Below, one piece after another: positions 40,797 through 48,933 of a stretch of 64,000 bases of DNA (the stretch's first letter is position 1; each line of letters begins with the position of its first letter). The notes under the pieces are model-generated. The model saw only the letters and a list, made by a program, of their open reading frames with translations. It was not told where the DNA came from and did not search any database. Origin of the DNA: Rufibacter sp. LB8 (GTDB lineage: Bacteria > Bacteroidota > Bacteroidia > Cytophagales > Hymenobacteraceae); contig NZ_JADALJ010000001.1 in assembly GCF_014876185.1 (NCBI RefSeq), forward strand, positions 62,001 through 126,000, written 5' to 3'. The translations under genes and the position numbers were made by a program.

Positions 40797-41501
40797 ATGG
40801 CACACATTCTGGTAGTGGAAGACGATCCCAGTTTGGGTTTCCTGCTGCAAGACAGTTTGGAAAGCGCAGGTTTTTTGGTTACGCTCTGCCCGGACGGGGA
40901 AGACGGTCTGCAGGCCTTGGCTGAGCAAAGATTTGACCTCTGCGTGCTGGATGTGATGCTGCCCAAGCTGGACGGGTTCACGCTGGCCCAGCAGTTGCGC
41001 GACCAAAGCCTGCAGACGCCGTTCATGTTCCTCACAGCAAAAGCCCTGAAAGCCGACAGGTTGCAAGGCTTTGAATTGGGCTGCGATGATTATCTGACCA
41101 AACCTTTCGGGTTGGAGGAACTGGTGTACCGCGTGAAAGCCATTTTGCGCCGAACCCAGCCACAGCCAGAAACTACGGCGGCAGAGAATGCAAAAATGGC
41201 AGACATGCATGCCTTCGGGACTTCTTGGCTGGAATTCAACAACCTGCAATTGCACGTGGCGGGCCAGACGTACACACTCACCCACCGCGAAGCCGAACTG
41301 ATGCGGCTCTTCGCGCAGAACGCCCACCAGCTCTTGAAGCGCGAGGAGATTCTGCAGCGCCTTTGGCAAGACGATGGCTATTTTGTGGGCCGCAGCCTGG
41401 ACGTGTTCATCTCCCGCCTCCGCAAATACCTGCAAGCCGACAGCACCGTGAAAATCACCACGGTGCACGGGCGCGGCTATAAGTTAGAAGTGGCGGTGTA
41501 A
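40797..41501 (+). CDS. OmpR-family response regulator
   Basis: A 234-residue regulator from the ATG at 40797 (a GTG one codon upstream is the alternative). The receiver domain has VVEDDPS (Glu8-Asp9-Asp10), the phospho-acceptor Asp52 in VLDVMLPKLDG, and the conserved Lys in FLTAKALKADR. The C-terminal winged helix (about 138-232) ends DVFISRLRKYLQ and VHGRGYKLEV. It is the partner of the kinase directly upstream and the probable ligand of the 11-bp repeats at 39326. Confidence 0.94.
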   Translation: MAHILVVEDDPSLGFLLQDSLESAGFLVTLCPDGEDGLQALAEQRFDLCVLDVMLPKLDGFTLAQQLRDQSLQTPFMFLTAKALKADRLQGFELGCDDYLTKPFGLEELVYRVKAILRRTQPQPETTAAENAKMADMHAFGTSWLEFNNLQLHVAGQTYTLTHREAELMRLFAQNAHQLLKREEILQRLWQDDGYFVGRSLDVFISRLRKYLQADSTVKITTVHGRGYKLEVAV

Positions 41502-41503
41502 CT

Positions 41504-41544
41504 GCGTTTTCGGGCTCGTTTCTGGAAATGAGCACCAAAACAGC
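41504..41544. repeat. Palindrome P copy
   Basis: GCGTTTTCGGGCTCGTTTC / GAAATGAGCACCAAAACAGC, next to the regulator stop. Confidence 0.78.
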
Positions 41545-41551
41545 CGAGCAT

Positions 41552-41585
41552 AAAAAAAGCCACACTTATAGGTGTGGCTTTTTTT
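41552..41585. terminator. Bidirectional terminator
   Basis: A7-GCCACAC-ttata-GGTGTGGC-T7: an A-tract and T-tract flank the stem symmetrically, serving the plus-strand regulator and the minus-strand gene at 41600. Confidence 0.95.
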
Positions 41586-41599
41586 ATGCTCAAAATAAC

Positions 41600-41914
41600 T
41601 TAGTCAATTTTCTCGTCTACTTTATTCACGCCTTTCTTGGTGGTGTTCTTCACGGCTTTACCGGCTTTCTTAGCGCCTTTGCCTACTTTCTTAACGCCTT
41701 TGCCGGTGGCTTTGGCGCCGCTTACGGCCAGGTTCTTAGTGCCTTTGCCTACAGACTTCGCGCCATGGCCCACTTGCTTGGTACCGGTTTTAGCGCGCTG
41801 TTTGTTGGTGGTGGTCTGGGTGGTGTCTTGCGTAGTGGTGGTTTCTGCCTGAACGGTAGTGGTCTGCAGCAGGGCGGCTACCGCCAAGGCTGCCAGGTAT
41901 TTCAAGTTTTTCAT
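41600..41914 (-). CDS. Exported Lys-rich repeat protein
   Basis: A 104-residue protein: signal peptide 1-23 (ending TTVQAE), then a Thr/Gln-rich stretch (TTTTQDTTQTTTNKQRA) and a very basic repeat region with units like GKGVKKVGKGAKKAGKAVKN (about 66-88). The repeats have an alternating small/Lys pattern that would form an amphipathic helix in the periplasm. Function unknown; a role in binding polyanions at the envelope is speculative. It shares a terminator with the response regulator on the opposite strand. Confidence 0.75.
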   Translation of the reverse strand: MKNLKYLAALAVAALLQTTTVQAETTTTQDTTQTTTNKQRAKTGTKQVGHGAKSVGKGTKNLAVSGAKATGKGVKKVGKGAKKAGKAVKNTTKKGVNKVDEKID

Positions 41915-42023
41915 AGCTGTGTTGTAGAATTAGGTTAAGGAACAGCTATCTAAAACGGGAATGATGGACCTAAGTTGCATTTTACTGCTAAAACCAATCT
42001 GGAAAGGTTTATTACCGATGTAG

Positions 42024-43889
42024 TCACTTTTTGAAATGCACGGTGAAAGTGGTGCCTTCGCCCACGGTGCTATTGACTGAGATTTTGCCGCCCAATGCCT
42101 CAATCTGGGTTTTTACTAAATGTAGCCCAAGGCCTTTGCCCTCAGTGTGGAAGTGGAAGCGTTTGTAGAGTTTGAACACGTTGTTTTTCTCTTTGTGCAG
42201 GTTAATGCCCAGGCCGTTGTCCTGCACCTCCAGGCAAAGGCCGCCTTTCTTCTGGTAATACGTGCGCAAAGACAGTTTCAGTTGCCGCTCCGGCGACCGG
42301 TACTTAATGGCGTTGGTGATCAAATTCTGCAGAATGCTGGTGATGTAGCTTCGCACCGAGGTCAGGTAGCTCTCCGGCACAAAGTCCAGTTCTACCAAGG
42401 CTTTGGAGCCTTCCAGTTGCTGCCGTACGCTGTTGAGAATGTCATTGGTGAGTTCCTGCAGATTGATTTTCTCCTTGGTTTCCACCAGGTCTGAACGCAG
42501 GGTGAGGATGTGGTTGAGGTCCCGTATCACGCTGTCCAGGTGGTGCGAGGCGCCTTTCAGGTTGTCTATGATCTTGTCTACAAAGGCGGGTTCTTGCCGG
42601 TGCACCGCCAACAGATCAACCAAACCCATAATGTTGGCTACCGGGGCTCTTAGGTTGTGTGACACAATGTACCCAAACTGCTGCAGGTCTTTGTTCTGGC
42701 GCAACAGCACATCAGTGAGCCTGATGCGTTCCTGCTGTGATTTTTTAATATCGGTGATGTCAGTGGCAATGGTGACCACCCGGTTCAGGTTCCCTTTTTC
42801 ATCTAGAATAGGGGTAAGTTCCAGGTGCAGCCAGGCAACAGAGCCGTCTTTGTTGTATTTTAGAAATTCCTCCCGCACCAACCCTTTGTTTTTGGTCACC
42901 TTTTCGGCCATGTCCCGGTAGGCGTCCATGCGCGTGTCTGGGCCAGTGAGCACCTGGGTAGGTTTCAGGCCTTTGATTTCGTCCAGGCGGTACCCGGTGT
43001 CTGTGGTAAACGCGGCGTTCACCCATTCAATGCGCCCGCGCCGGTCAGTGACCAGAATGGGGTTCTTGATCTTGCTAGCCACCGCTGAGAGTTTTTGCAA
43101 TTCCCGTTCGGCCCGCTTGGCCTGGCTTATGTTCCGGACTAAGGCATACACGCCCACAATCTGGTCATTCTGGTGAATGGGAATCACCGTGAGGCTGATG
43201 TCTACCTTAAGTTCTTTGAGGCTGATGAAAATGGTTTCCACGTGCGCCGCCTTGCCTGAAATACTGCTCCAGAACATATTAAGGCACTGGTCCAACTGCT
43301 TTTCATGGATAAACATGGTGAAGTGTTGCTGCACCACCTGCGCTTCCTGCAACTGCAGCAAAGCGCAGCCGGCCGCGTTCACCGCTTTAATATAGCCGTC
43401 AATGTCCAGGGAGAAAGCGGCGTCTGGGTGGTGGTCAAACAAGGACTTGTAGCGGTGCCCGTCGTCTGCGCTTTTACGGGGCGTAGGGGGAAGCTCCGCC
43501 AGCGCTACGGCAGGGGCGGCCACCCGGGCCACCGCGTACCAAACGCCTTCGTCACTCACCCACTGGGTGGTGCAGGCAAGCGTAACGGCGCGGCCATCTT
43601 TTCTCCGGAAAGTGTGGGTAGTGGTCTGCTGCTGACCGGCCCTGGCGCGGTTTTTCCAGGGTTGGGTAATTGCTGATACTTCGGGCAGGAAAAGGAATTC
43701 TGCGTAAGATTTGCCCACCAGTTCCTGGGGCGCGAACCCTAAAACGGCCGTGCAGGTGTGGTTGATGTGGAGCAAGGTGCCATGCCCATTGAAAACGCAA
43801 TGGAGATCAGGCGAAAGCCTTGAAAAACGCTCAAATTCTACTGCCTCTTTAAGTGCCTCCTCTGCCGGAGGGACAAGTAGTTGCTCCAT
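42024..43889 (-). CDS. Cytoplasmic multi-PAS histidine kinase
   Basis: A 621-residue kinase without membrane helices. Three PAS domains occupy about residues 20-125, 145-260 and 268-380 (FNGHGTLLHINHTCTAVLGF; ALVRNISQAKRAERELQKL linker; YNKDGSVAWLHLELTPI). A histidine-acceptor region follows with FGYIVSHNLRAPVANIMGLV (His near 405), a divergent HisKA found in Bacteroidota PAS kinases. The HATPase has LITNAIKYRSP, VQDNGLGIN and GKGLGLHLVKTQIEALGG. Phosphotransfer partner not adjacent. The ligand is unknown, since no haem or flavin motif is obvious. Confidence 0.92.
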   Translation of the reverse strand: MEQLLVPPAEEALKEAVEFERFSRLSPDLHCVFNGHGTLLHINHTCTAVLGFAPQELVGKSYAEFLFLPEVSAITQPWKNRARAGQQQTTTHTFRRKDGRAVTLACTTQWVSDEGVWYAVARVAAPAVALAELPPTPRKSADDGHRYKSLFDHHPDAAFSLDIDGYIKAVNAAGCALLQLQEAQVVQQHFTMFIHEKQLDQCLNMFWSSISGKAAHVETIFISLKELKVDISLTVIPIHQNDQIVGVYALVRNISQAKRAERELQKLSAVASKIKNPILVTDRRGRIEWVNAAFTTDTGYRLDEIKGLKPTQVLTGPDTRMDAYRDMAEKVTKNKGLVREEFLKYNKDGSVAWLHLELTPILDEKGNLNRVVTIATDITDIKKSQQERIRLTDVLLRQNKDLQQFGYIVSHNLRAPVANIMGLVDLLAVHRQEPAFVDKIIDNLKGASHHLDSVIRDLNHILTLRSDLVETKEKINLQELTNDILNSVRQQLEGSKALVELDFVPESYLTSVRSYITSILQNLITNAIKYRSPERQLKLSLRTYYQKKGGLCLEVQDNGLGINLHKEKNNVFKLYKRFHFHTEGKGLGLHLVKTQIEALGGKISVNSTVGEGTTFTVHFKK

Positions 43890-44095
43890 GGGTTAATGCC
43901 AGATACGTGTAAGGAAGGAATGCCTAAGGGTAAAAAAAATCAGGGGGAAAGTATGGCGAACACCTATAAAGGCAACTTAATGGAAGCAACGCATGGTAGA
44001 GAGAGTTTAACTAGGTTCAAGAGCCAAATACAACAAATTCCTCTGAAAAATCAAGTTGACATAAGTTGTTGAAACGATATTTATAAAAAATATTA

Positions 44096-44809
44096 TTAAT
44101 TGGGTAAGCTGGAGATATGCCCTTCTGAGTCATGAGAGTTTTCAGTTTGTAAGAAGGGAAGGAGTGAAGCCAGAAAGGCATGGTGCTGCGGTTCATAGAT
44201 GAGTTCACCTTTGAGCAGGAACCGGTTCACCTCCAGCAGAATTTCATAGATGGGCGTGTGTACGTGCATGGGTATTTTAAGCAGACGCGGGTCATGCTGG
44301 TCAAAGGGCGTGGCCACCTGTGACCCAAACAAGTACGGCACCAGAATTTTGGAGCAACTGATGGCCACGCGGTCTACTTGGTGCTGTTTGAAATACACCT
44401 GTAACCGCGTGTTGATGGCCTCAAAGAATTCCAGGGTTTCCTCCAGCCGCACCCGTGACCCGGCCCTGGACTTGCCCTTGGTTTTGAGGTGTTTGATCTG
44501 GCTCTTGCCTTGCTTTTTACGCACCATGTACGCCCGTATCACTTTGTGGTCCAGGTTTTTGCCGTCTTCAAAATAGCCTACCGCGCAACTGCCGCTCTGC
44601 ACCAACAGAATCACGTACCGCACCTTTTCTGCAGTTGCTATAGGTGGCACCGGCACCGTGATGGGCAACCGGAACTGCGCCAGTTCCTGGCCGCTGGCGT
44701 CTTGCACCAGCAGCCTGTGCCGCTCAAAATCATAGTCAGTAGGCACGCCATTTTGCTGGAGGCTTAGCAGCAGTTCCGAAGACGTTTTTCTATTCAGAAA
44801 TCTATTCAT
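44096..44809 (-). CDS. VLRF1-type release-factor-like protein (bacteroidetes family)
   Basis: A 237-residue protein with a Vms1/eRF1-like VLRF1 domain. Landmarks are VILLVQSGSCAVGYFEDGKN (about 66-85), HKVIRAYMVRKKQGKSQ with the catalytic-loop motif GKSQ at 101-104 (GxxQ, equivalent to GGQ of release factors), and then the basic KTKGKSRAGSRVRLEE. In eukaryotes Vms1/ANKZF1 uses this loop to cleave peptidyl-tRNA on stalled large subunits. A ribosome-rescue role in Bacteroidota is inferred from the family. Monocistronic; a 200-bp gap separates it from the PAS kinase. It has no Zn ribbon, unlike eukaryotic Vms1. Confidence 0.75.
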   Translation of the reverse strand: MNRFLNRKTSSELLLSLQQNGVPTDYDFERHRLLVQDASGQELAQFRLPITVPVPPIATAEKVRYVILLVQSGSCAVGYFEDGKNLDHKVIRAYMVRKKQGKSQIKHLKTKGKSRAGSRVRLEETLEFFEAINTRLQVYFKQHQVDRVAISCSKILVPYLFGSQVATPFDQHDPRLLKIPMHVHTPIYEILLEVNRFLLKGELIYEPQHHAFLASLLPFLQTENSHDSEGHISSLPN

Positions 44810-44892
44810 GGCGCGCGATTTTCGGGCAGGTTCTCAAGCACCAGGCAAGCGAACAGCCAACTCCGGCAAAGATACGCATTATCCTTCGGGCT

Positions 44893-44932
44893 CCGTTTTC
44901 GGGCTTATTTCCAGAATTGAGCCCGAAAACGG
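44893..44932. repeat. Palindrome P copy
   Basis: CCGTTTTCGGGCTTATTTC / GAATTGAGCCCGAAAACGG, two central changes. Confidence 0.85.
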
Positions 44933-45043
44933 AAAGTATACTAATTTGTTTAGAGAAGAAGCTAAATTCACACCAAGGTTTATAAATGGACAACTGCCAC
45001 AGATTGGCGTATAGCTACTAACCGAAAACAAAAATCAGAAAGT

Positions 45044-45292
45044 ATGGACACGCAGTTAATGGCCGCCGTGCAGGAAGCAGTAGAGAAGCGAAAGTTTGTG
45101 AAAGTGCAGTACCAGAGTGACATCCATGAATTTCTGACCGTCACCACCTTGATCAAAAACGTGGAAGCGCGGGAAGGCGGCTTCTTCTTGGAACTGGCTT
45201 CTGGCCAGGAGATTCCGTTTGACCAACTGGTAAAGGTGGGCGAGGTGGCGTCTAACCGGTTCACGCCCCGTGATTTTACCTGCAACTGTTAA
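45044..45292 (+). CDS. Small hypothetical protein, 82 aa
   Basis: Soluble small protein. After an N-terminal helix (TQLMAAVQEAVEKRKF), the remainder alternates strands (VKVQYQSDIHEFLTVTTLIKN, GFFLELASGQEIPFDQLVKV) that suggest a small SH3-like or WYL-like beta barrel. It ends in DFTCNC with two cysteines close to the C-terminus. It is unrelated in sequence to its neighbours and probably a regulatory or RNA-binding protein, but I do not assign a family. P copies lie on both sides. Confidence 0.75.
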   Translation: MDTQLMAAVQEAVEKRKFVKVQYQSDIHEFLTVTTLIKNVEAREGGFFLELASGQEIPFDQLVKVGEVASNRFTPRDFTCNC

Positions 45293-45303
45293 CGACGGTT
45301 TTT

Positions 45304-45343
45304 CCGATTTCGGGCTCATTTTTGGAAACGAAGCCAAAAACGG
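45304..45343. repeat. Palindrome P copy, decayed right arm
   Basis: CCGATTTCGGGCTCATTTT / GGAAACGAAGCCAAAAACGG. Confidence 0.72.
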
Positions 45344-45368
45344 AAATTATCGTCCTTTGCCGTTAAGA

Positions 45369-45809
45369 TTATGAAGGTTGGGTGGATTGCTTTTCGGCTT
45401 TGGCAGCGTCCAGGTCATAGGCCATTTTCATGTAGTGCAGTACTTCCTCGTTCAGGTCTTCTTTGTCATAAAACCGCACGTAATGGTTCACCTGTTTGTC
45501 AATGTGGCCAATTTTGTGAAAACAAAGCGTGTCAGGAAAGACTTTGGGCAAGGGAATACAAACATCCAGAAAATTTCGGCCTAACTGGTGCACCGAGCAG
45601 AAGCGCGTGTTTTTGGCCAGCGAAATCATGCTCTTGGACGGATGAATCTTGAAATCGCCAATGGTGCGGTACTGCGCCAGAAAATGCTGGTACAAGCCCA
45701 CCGTCACCTCAGATTTGCCCCGCAGAAAATCGGCCTCGGTTTTGTCAAGGCAGGAATGGCTTTGATTGTTTCTGAGAAACTGCTGGCCGCAGGTGGTACA
45801 GGTCCACAT
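45369..45809 (-). CDS. DUF5655-like protein with Cys ribbon
   Basis: A 146-residue soluble protein. It starts with a small Cys/His cluster, MWTCTTCGQQFLRNNQSHSC, then a compact domain (IGDFKIHPSKSMISLAKNTRFC, DVCIPLPKVFPDTLCFHKIG, YVRFYDKEDLNEEVLHYMKMAYD) matching DUF5655 proteins, which resemble small nucleic-acid or transport-related folds of unknown activity. It is the last backbone gene with a flanking P remnant before the AT-rich region. Confidence 0.75.
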   Translation of the reverse strand: MWTCTTCGQQFLRNNQSHSCLDKTEADFLRGKSEVTVGLYQHFLAQYRTIGDFKIHPSKSMISLAKNTRFCSVHQLGRNFLDVCIPLPKVFPDTLCFHKIGHIDKQVNHYVRFYDKEDLNEEVLHYMKMAYDLDAAKAEKQSTQPS

Positions 45810-45814
45810 AGATA

Positions 45815-45854
45815 TTCAGTTTGGGCGTTGTTTCAGGTTTAGAGCCTGAAAACG
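45815..45854. repeat. Palindrome P, degenerate; last one seen
   Basis: TTCAGTTTGGGCGTTG / AGAGCCTGAAAACG. No further copies were seen from here to 64000. Confidence 0.45.
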
Positions 45855-45884
45855 TAAAATTCTGTTCGCAAAGTAAAGCCAAAG

Positions 45885-46442
45885 TTATTTTACCTGCTTA
45901 AAATTGAGTTTTTTCTTTAGCTCTTCTGTGGCAATCTCTTCCCATTTTGAGTTTCTCATTAACCTAATGGAAACTACAGCTAGTTTTTTATCTTTCTCTT
46001 TTAAAGACCAAATGGACGAAGGCTGATAACCATCAGTATTCTCCACCTCAAATTGCGCCTCAACTATCTCAATTTTAATAGTGTCATTCTTTACATAGTA
46101 ATCACCTAGAAAGTGCCAGTCCATTTCACAGTCATAGACATAAATTTGCCCTTCCTTTAAGAATTCCAGGGAGTCAAAGCATTTTGGGTCTATAGGAGAA
46201 ATAGTATTCTCAGTTACCCACTTCATCCCTCTGTATTTGGTGTCTGTTTCTCTATTAGCCTGTTTGCTGGCCTTTATAGGTCCTTCGGTTACTGCACTTT
46301 CCTTACTTTCTCCATCCTCCAACTTGCTAGAATTTAAAGTTGATTTTTCTACAGACTTCGCCCTACTTTCTTCTTTGCTATCGCATGAATAAATGGTCAG
46401 AGAAGAAATGAAAGCAAGCATTACAACCAAATTCCTTTTCAT
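45885..46442 (-). CDS. Lipoprotein of unknown function
   Basis: A 185-residue lipoprotein from the ATG at 46442 (a GTG at 46448 is the alternative). Signal and lipobox are LAFISSLTIYSC; the mature part starts with charged residues (DSKEESRAKSVEK), a typical +2 to +6 acidic export signal in Bacteroidota that favours surface exposure. A globular domain follows (about 70-185, QIYVYDCEMDWHFLGDYYVKN, DGYQPSSIWSLKEKD). Unrecognised. AT-rich relative to the backbone. Confidence 0.75.
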   Translation of the reverse strand: MKRNLVVMLAFISSLTIYSCDSKEESRAKSVEKSTLNSSKLEDGESKESAVTEGPIKASKQANRETDTKYRGMKWVTENTISPIDPKCFDSLEFLKEGQIYVYDCEMDWHFLGDYYVKNDTIKIEIVEAQFEVENTDGYQPSSIWSLKEKDKKLAVVSIRLMRNSKWEEIATEELKKKLNFKQVK

Positions 46443-46627
46443 TTTCACTCTACTTGATTAAGCCTTTGGCTGGGTTGTGGTAATCCACCACGGAAAACCA
46501 GATTGAATGTAAAACATGCGTTTAAATCAAATGGAGAGGGTTTTAGTAAAGAATGTGTAACATTTGTTATACACGAACTGGCAAAATACCATAAAATGTT
46601 ATACACAAAAATTTATAGAAAAAATTT

Positions 46628-47305
46628 CTACAATAAGTATCGTTGCATCTCTCTGAGCATTGGGTGCTTCAAATCATTATAGATGACAAACAATTCCCTG
46701 CCCCTATTGTGAAAGTCTAGATATTCTTTAAAAATCTCCATTTGGGCACTGTTTGGTGAATCCTTGTGCTTATGGCTGTTTTCAATTGCCTTGACTTTAC
46801 TGTGGTACATTGCAATATGGATAAGAATTTCACTAAACCTGTTATTCATATCCTTAACTACCTTATTTTCCTGAATCCCTTTAAACAGGTAGGTGTTATT
46901 ATTTACTATAAAGTTCCTAAATAGATTCTGCTTCATCTTCAATACATCCCCGAAATCAAAAATCTTGGATTTGGTCATGAGTTCGTCATCATTCAAGCCT
47001 TTATTGATTTCATCTGAAATGGTGTTCAGAAGATTTAACATCTCTTTGTACTCAGTATGCCTTAATGATGCTTTGTTCCTAATACCTTGAATAATGATGT
47101 TTAACACCACTTGAAACACTGCAAACAGAAAACCTAGGGTAGATACAAGGATAGTGATTGAAGTGGTTGTGCCAGCCTCAAAATCAAGATTTGGCAATAC
47201 ATAATGGAAGATACAAAGCAAACCAAGGGATAAAATCGCTATTGGTGGAGTAAAGGGTAGGAGCTTCAATTTTACCCCTTGCAGGATTCTACTAAATCTA
47301 TTCAT
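46628..47305 (-). CDS. Hypothetical two-TM membrane protein
   Basis: A 225-residue protein from the ATG at 47305; a TTG 12 codons upstream is less likely. Two N-terminal membrane helices (IAILSLGLLCIFHYVLP and SITILVSTLGFLFAVFQVVL, about residues 25-75) are followed by a ~150-residue cytoplasmic helical domain (YKEMLNLLNTISDEINKGL .. HNRGRELFVIYNDLKHPML). No family recognised; the layout suits a membrane-tethered sensor or effector. AT-rich, in the region leading to the prophage, so it may belong to that element or to an older insertion. Confidence 0.7.
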   Translation of the reverse strand: MNRFSRILQGVKLKLLPFTPPIAILSLGLLCIFHYVLPNLDFEAGTTTSITILVSTLGFLFAVFQVVLNIIIQGIRNKASLRHTEYKEMLNLLNTISDEINKGLNDDELMTKSKIFDFGDVLKMKQNLFRNFIVNNNTYLFKGIQENKVVKDMNNRFSEILIHIAMYHSKVKAIENSHKHKDSPNSAQMEIFKEYLDFHNRGRELFVIYNDLKHPMLREMQRYLL

Positions 47306-47495
47306 CTGTTTTCCGTTTTTTAAAGATACAGAAAACCGCAAACTAAATTTTAATTTTAAGATTTGTATAGCTAGAAGTTGTCAGGCTAATTTATCTATAC
47401 AAAAATGTAACACTTAAAGCCTTTTTGGAAATTATTGAAACTTGCCTATATTTAGCTTATCAACTAACTATTCAATAAAATTAAAAAAAACAATA

Positions 47496-47918
47496 ATGAA
47501 AAATTTGCTAATTATATGCTTGTTACTTTTTGTTCCCATTCTTTCATACGGCCAATTTCCTTACCATTACGTGGGGAGTAGTGGTGATGCTGTTAAAGAG
47601 GATTTGGCTAAAAAAGGGTTGAAACTAGAAACTGTAAATAGAACTGCAAGTGAATATTTTGAACTGTATACTTATTCAATGAAAAGTTTAACGACAAATG
47701 AACTAAGTATTGTGCTTCATAAAGGAAATTCTATTTGCGTAAGTGCCACTTTAGAAATAACGGATGAAGAAGTTGTTGACTTTATTAAAACATTTAATGC
47801 TTCTTGGAAAAAAGATGGAAATTTAAAATGGGTTAATACTGCCAATAAATTAATTTCTTTTATAGATTTGGAGAAAAAACCATATACTTTAACTGTTGCT
47901 TTAAAAATTGAAAAATAA
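47496..47918 (+). CDS. Small exported hypothetical protein
   Basis: A 140-residue protein. The ATG at 47496 begins a clear signal peptide (MKNLLIICLLLFVPILSYGQ). The mature part alternates strands and helices (AKKGLKLETVNRTASEYFEL, NSICVSATLEITDEEVVDFI). Function unknown. It is on the plus strand, opposite to the prophage genes, and may be a moron-type cargo gene or a host gene at the boundary. Confidence 0.65.
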   Translation: MKNLLIICLLLFVPILSYGQFPYHYVGSSGDAVKEDLAKKGLKLETVNRTASEYFELYTYSMKSLTTNELSIVLHKGNSICVSATLEITDEEVVDFIKTFNASWKKDGNLKWVNTANKLISFIDLEKKPYTLTVALKIEK

Positions 47919-48199
47919 TTTATTTTAATTTTAAATTCACAGGCAACAGCCCCAATAATATATTCATGGTGTCTTATTGGCAAGTCCTCTCTGGCTGACC
48001 ATTTTTGAATCTAAATTTTTTTTGTGCTTTTGAACTAATTTTTATGGAGTTCAGTTTCCATACAAGCAATAACAGATGAATAATATATATCAAAGTTATA
48101 TTCTAGGGGAAATACCTGAGATAAAGAGATTGGCTTGAATAAGTTAAGACACTGCTAAGCGAACTTAAATAAATTTAGAAACTATTAATTAAATAATGT

Positions 48200-48463
48200 A
48201 TGTGGTACAAAGTATTCGATTATTGGAAAATAACAGAAATTATTGGGGGTAAGGAAATTCATTTTATCAACTTGAAGTCCGATTTGAGTGATAATGTTCA
48301 GGGTTTACTAGAATACTTCTGGAAGTCCCATCATGTTTTTATAAAATCAGGTAGGAATAATGTTTATGTCCATCCAGATTTAAAGGAGGATGAAAAGGAA
48401 CTCGGGTTTATTTTCAACAGTCTGAATTTTGGTGAAATGAAAACTGGTGCAGTTTTAGATTAA
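48200..48463 (+). CDS. Small hypothetical protein, 87 aa
   Basis: An 87-residue acidic soluble protein (MWYKVFDYWKITEIIGGKEI .. NFGEMKTGAVLD). An overlapping ATG at 48196 is in a different frame. No family recognised. It is followed by a strong terminator and sits at the outer edge of the prophage lysis genes on the opposite strand. The 281-bp gap before it (47919-48199) holds nothing I can identify. Confidence 0.6.
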   Translation: MWYKVFDYWKITEIIGGKEIHFINLKSDLSDNVQGLLEYFWKSHHVFIKSGRNNVYVHPDLKEDEKELGFIFNSLNFGEMKTGAVLD

Positions 48464-48487
48464 AATTTTTCAAATATACTAAGGGAA

Positions 48488-48520
48488 GGGTGTGGTTATT
48501 TGCCATACCCTTTTTTTTAT
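48488..48520 (+). terminator. Terminator separating plus-strand gene from prophage
   Basis: GGGTGTGG / CCATACCC (one G-T) with T8. It works for the plus-strand gene; the minus side lacks a T-run. Confidence 0.88.
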
Positions 48521-48921
48521 TCAACTTTCAATTCAAATTCATCAGGGAGTAGACCCAACAGGCTCTTCATTGTATCTTTGCTGCTAGTCACATCATGGTA
48601 ACCGTCTTTGTTCAAATCTGTAAGAGCCTTGCCCACCAGAACGCAGCCTAAGATGTCTGTAAAGTAGTTGCCTAGGTGAATTAATATCATGTCTCTGTTG
48701 GGCACGTTCGTTATATGGAAGTGGCTTCCATATTTGGGGGACTTCCTTTTTACTACTGTGTAGGTGCCTTTAGGAATGCAGGAAACCTTTCGTTTGTTGT
48801 TCAAGTCTGGTAGCTCCAAGGTTTTGCAGTTGAACACCTTTTGGCCTTTATCATTCAGTACTACAAGCTCTCCTAATGTCTGACGGTGTTGGTATTTAGT
48901 TCTAGTTATATTTACTTTCAA
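48517..48921 (-). CDS. DUF5675 protein, possible endolysin-like enzyme
   Basis: A 134-residue protein of the DUF5675 group, common at the end of Bacteroidota phage lysis modules. The segment SHFHITNVPNRDMILIHLG .. DILGCVLVG (about 62-96) has a His-x-Gly..Gly-Cys pattern recalling L,D-transpeptidase cores, which would fit a peptidoglycan-active enzyme, but that is inference. The start is TTG at 48921 (no ATG in frame nearby). It is the final gene of the late operon. Confidence 0.7.
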   Translation of the reverse strand: MKVNITRTKYQHRQTLGELVVLNDKGQKVFNCKTLELPDLNNKRKVSCIPKGTYTVVKRKSPKYGSHFHITNVPNRDMILIHLGNYFTDILGCVLVGKALTDLNKDGYHDVTSSKDTMKSLLGLLPDEFELKVE

Positions 48922-48933
48922 TGTAATCTTTAC

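Noticed and set aside
44893-45343. P pair around the 82-aa gene as another mobile unit
   Set aside because: P is its own palindrome and occurs after most backbone genes, so flanking copies are expected by chance.
1711-45854. Palindrome P as intrinsic terminators
   Set aside because: The base of the stem is T-tract then A-tract, so RNA would lack a 3' U-run. Separate real terminators occur next to several copies (5488, 6874, 18577, 41552).
48517-48921. Firm endolysin call for the DUF5675 protein
   Set aside because: The His/Cys pattern is only suggestive; no complete catalytic motif of a known muramidase, amidase or transpeptidase can be read.
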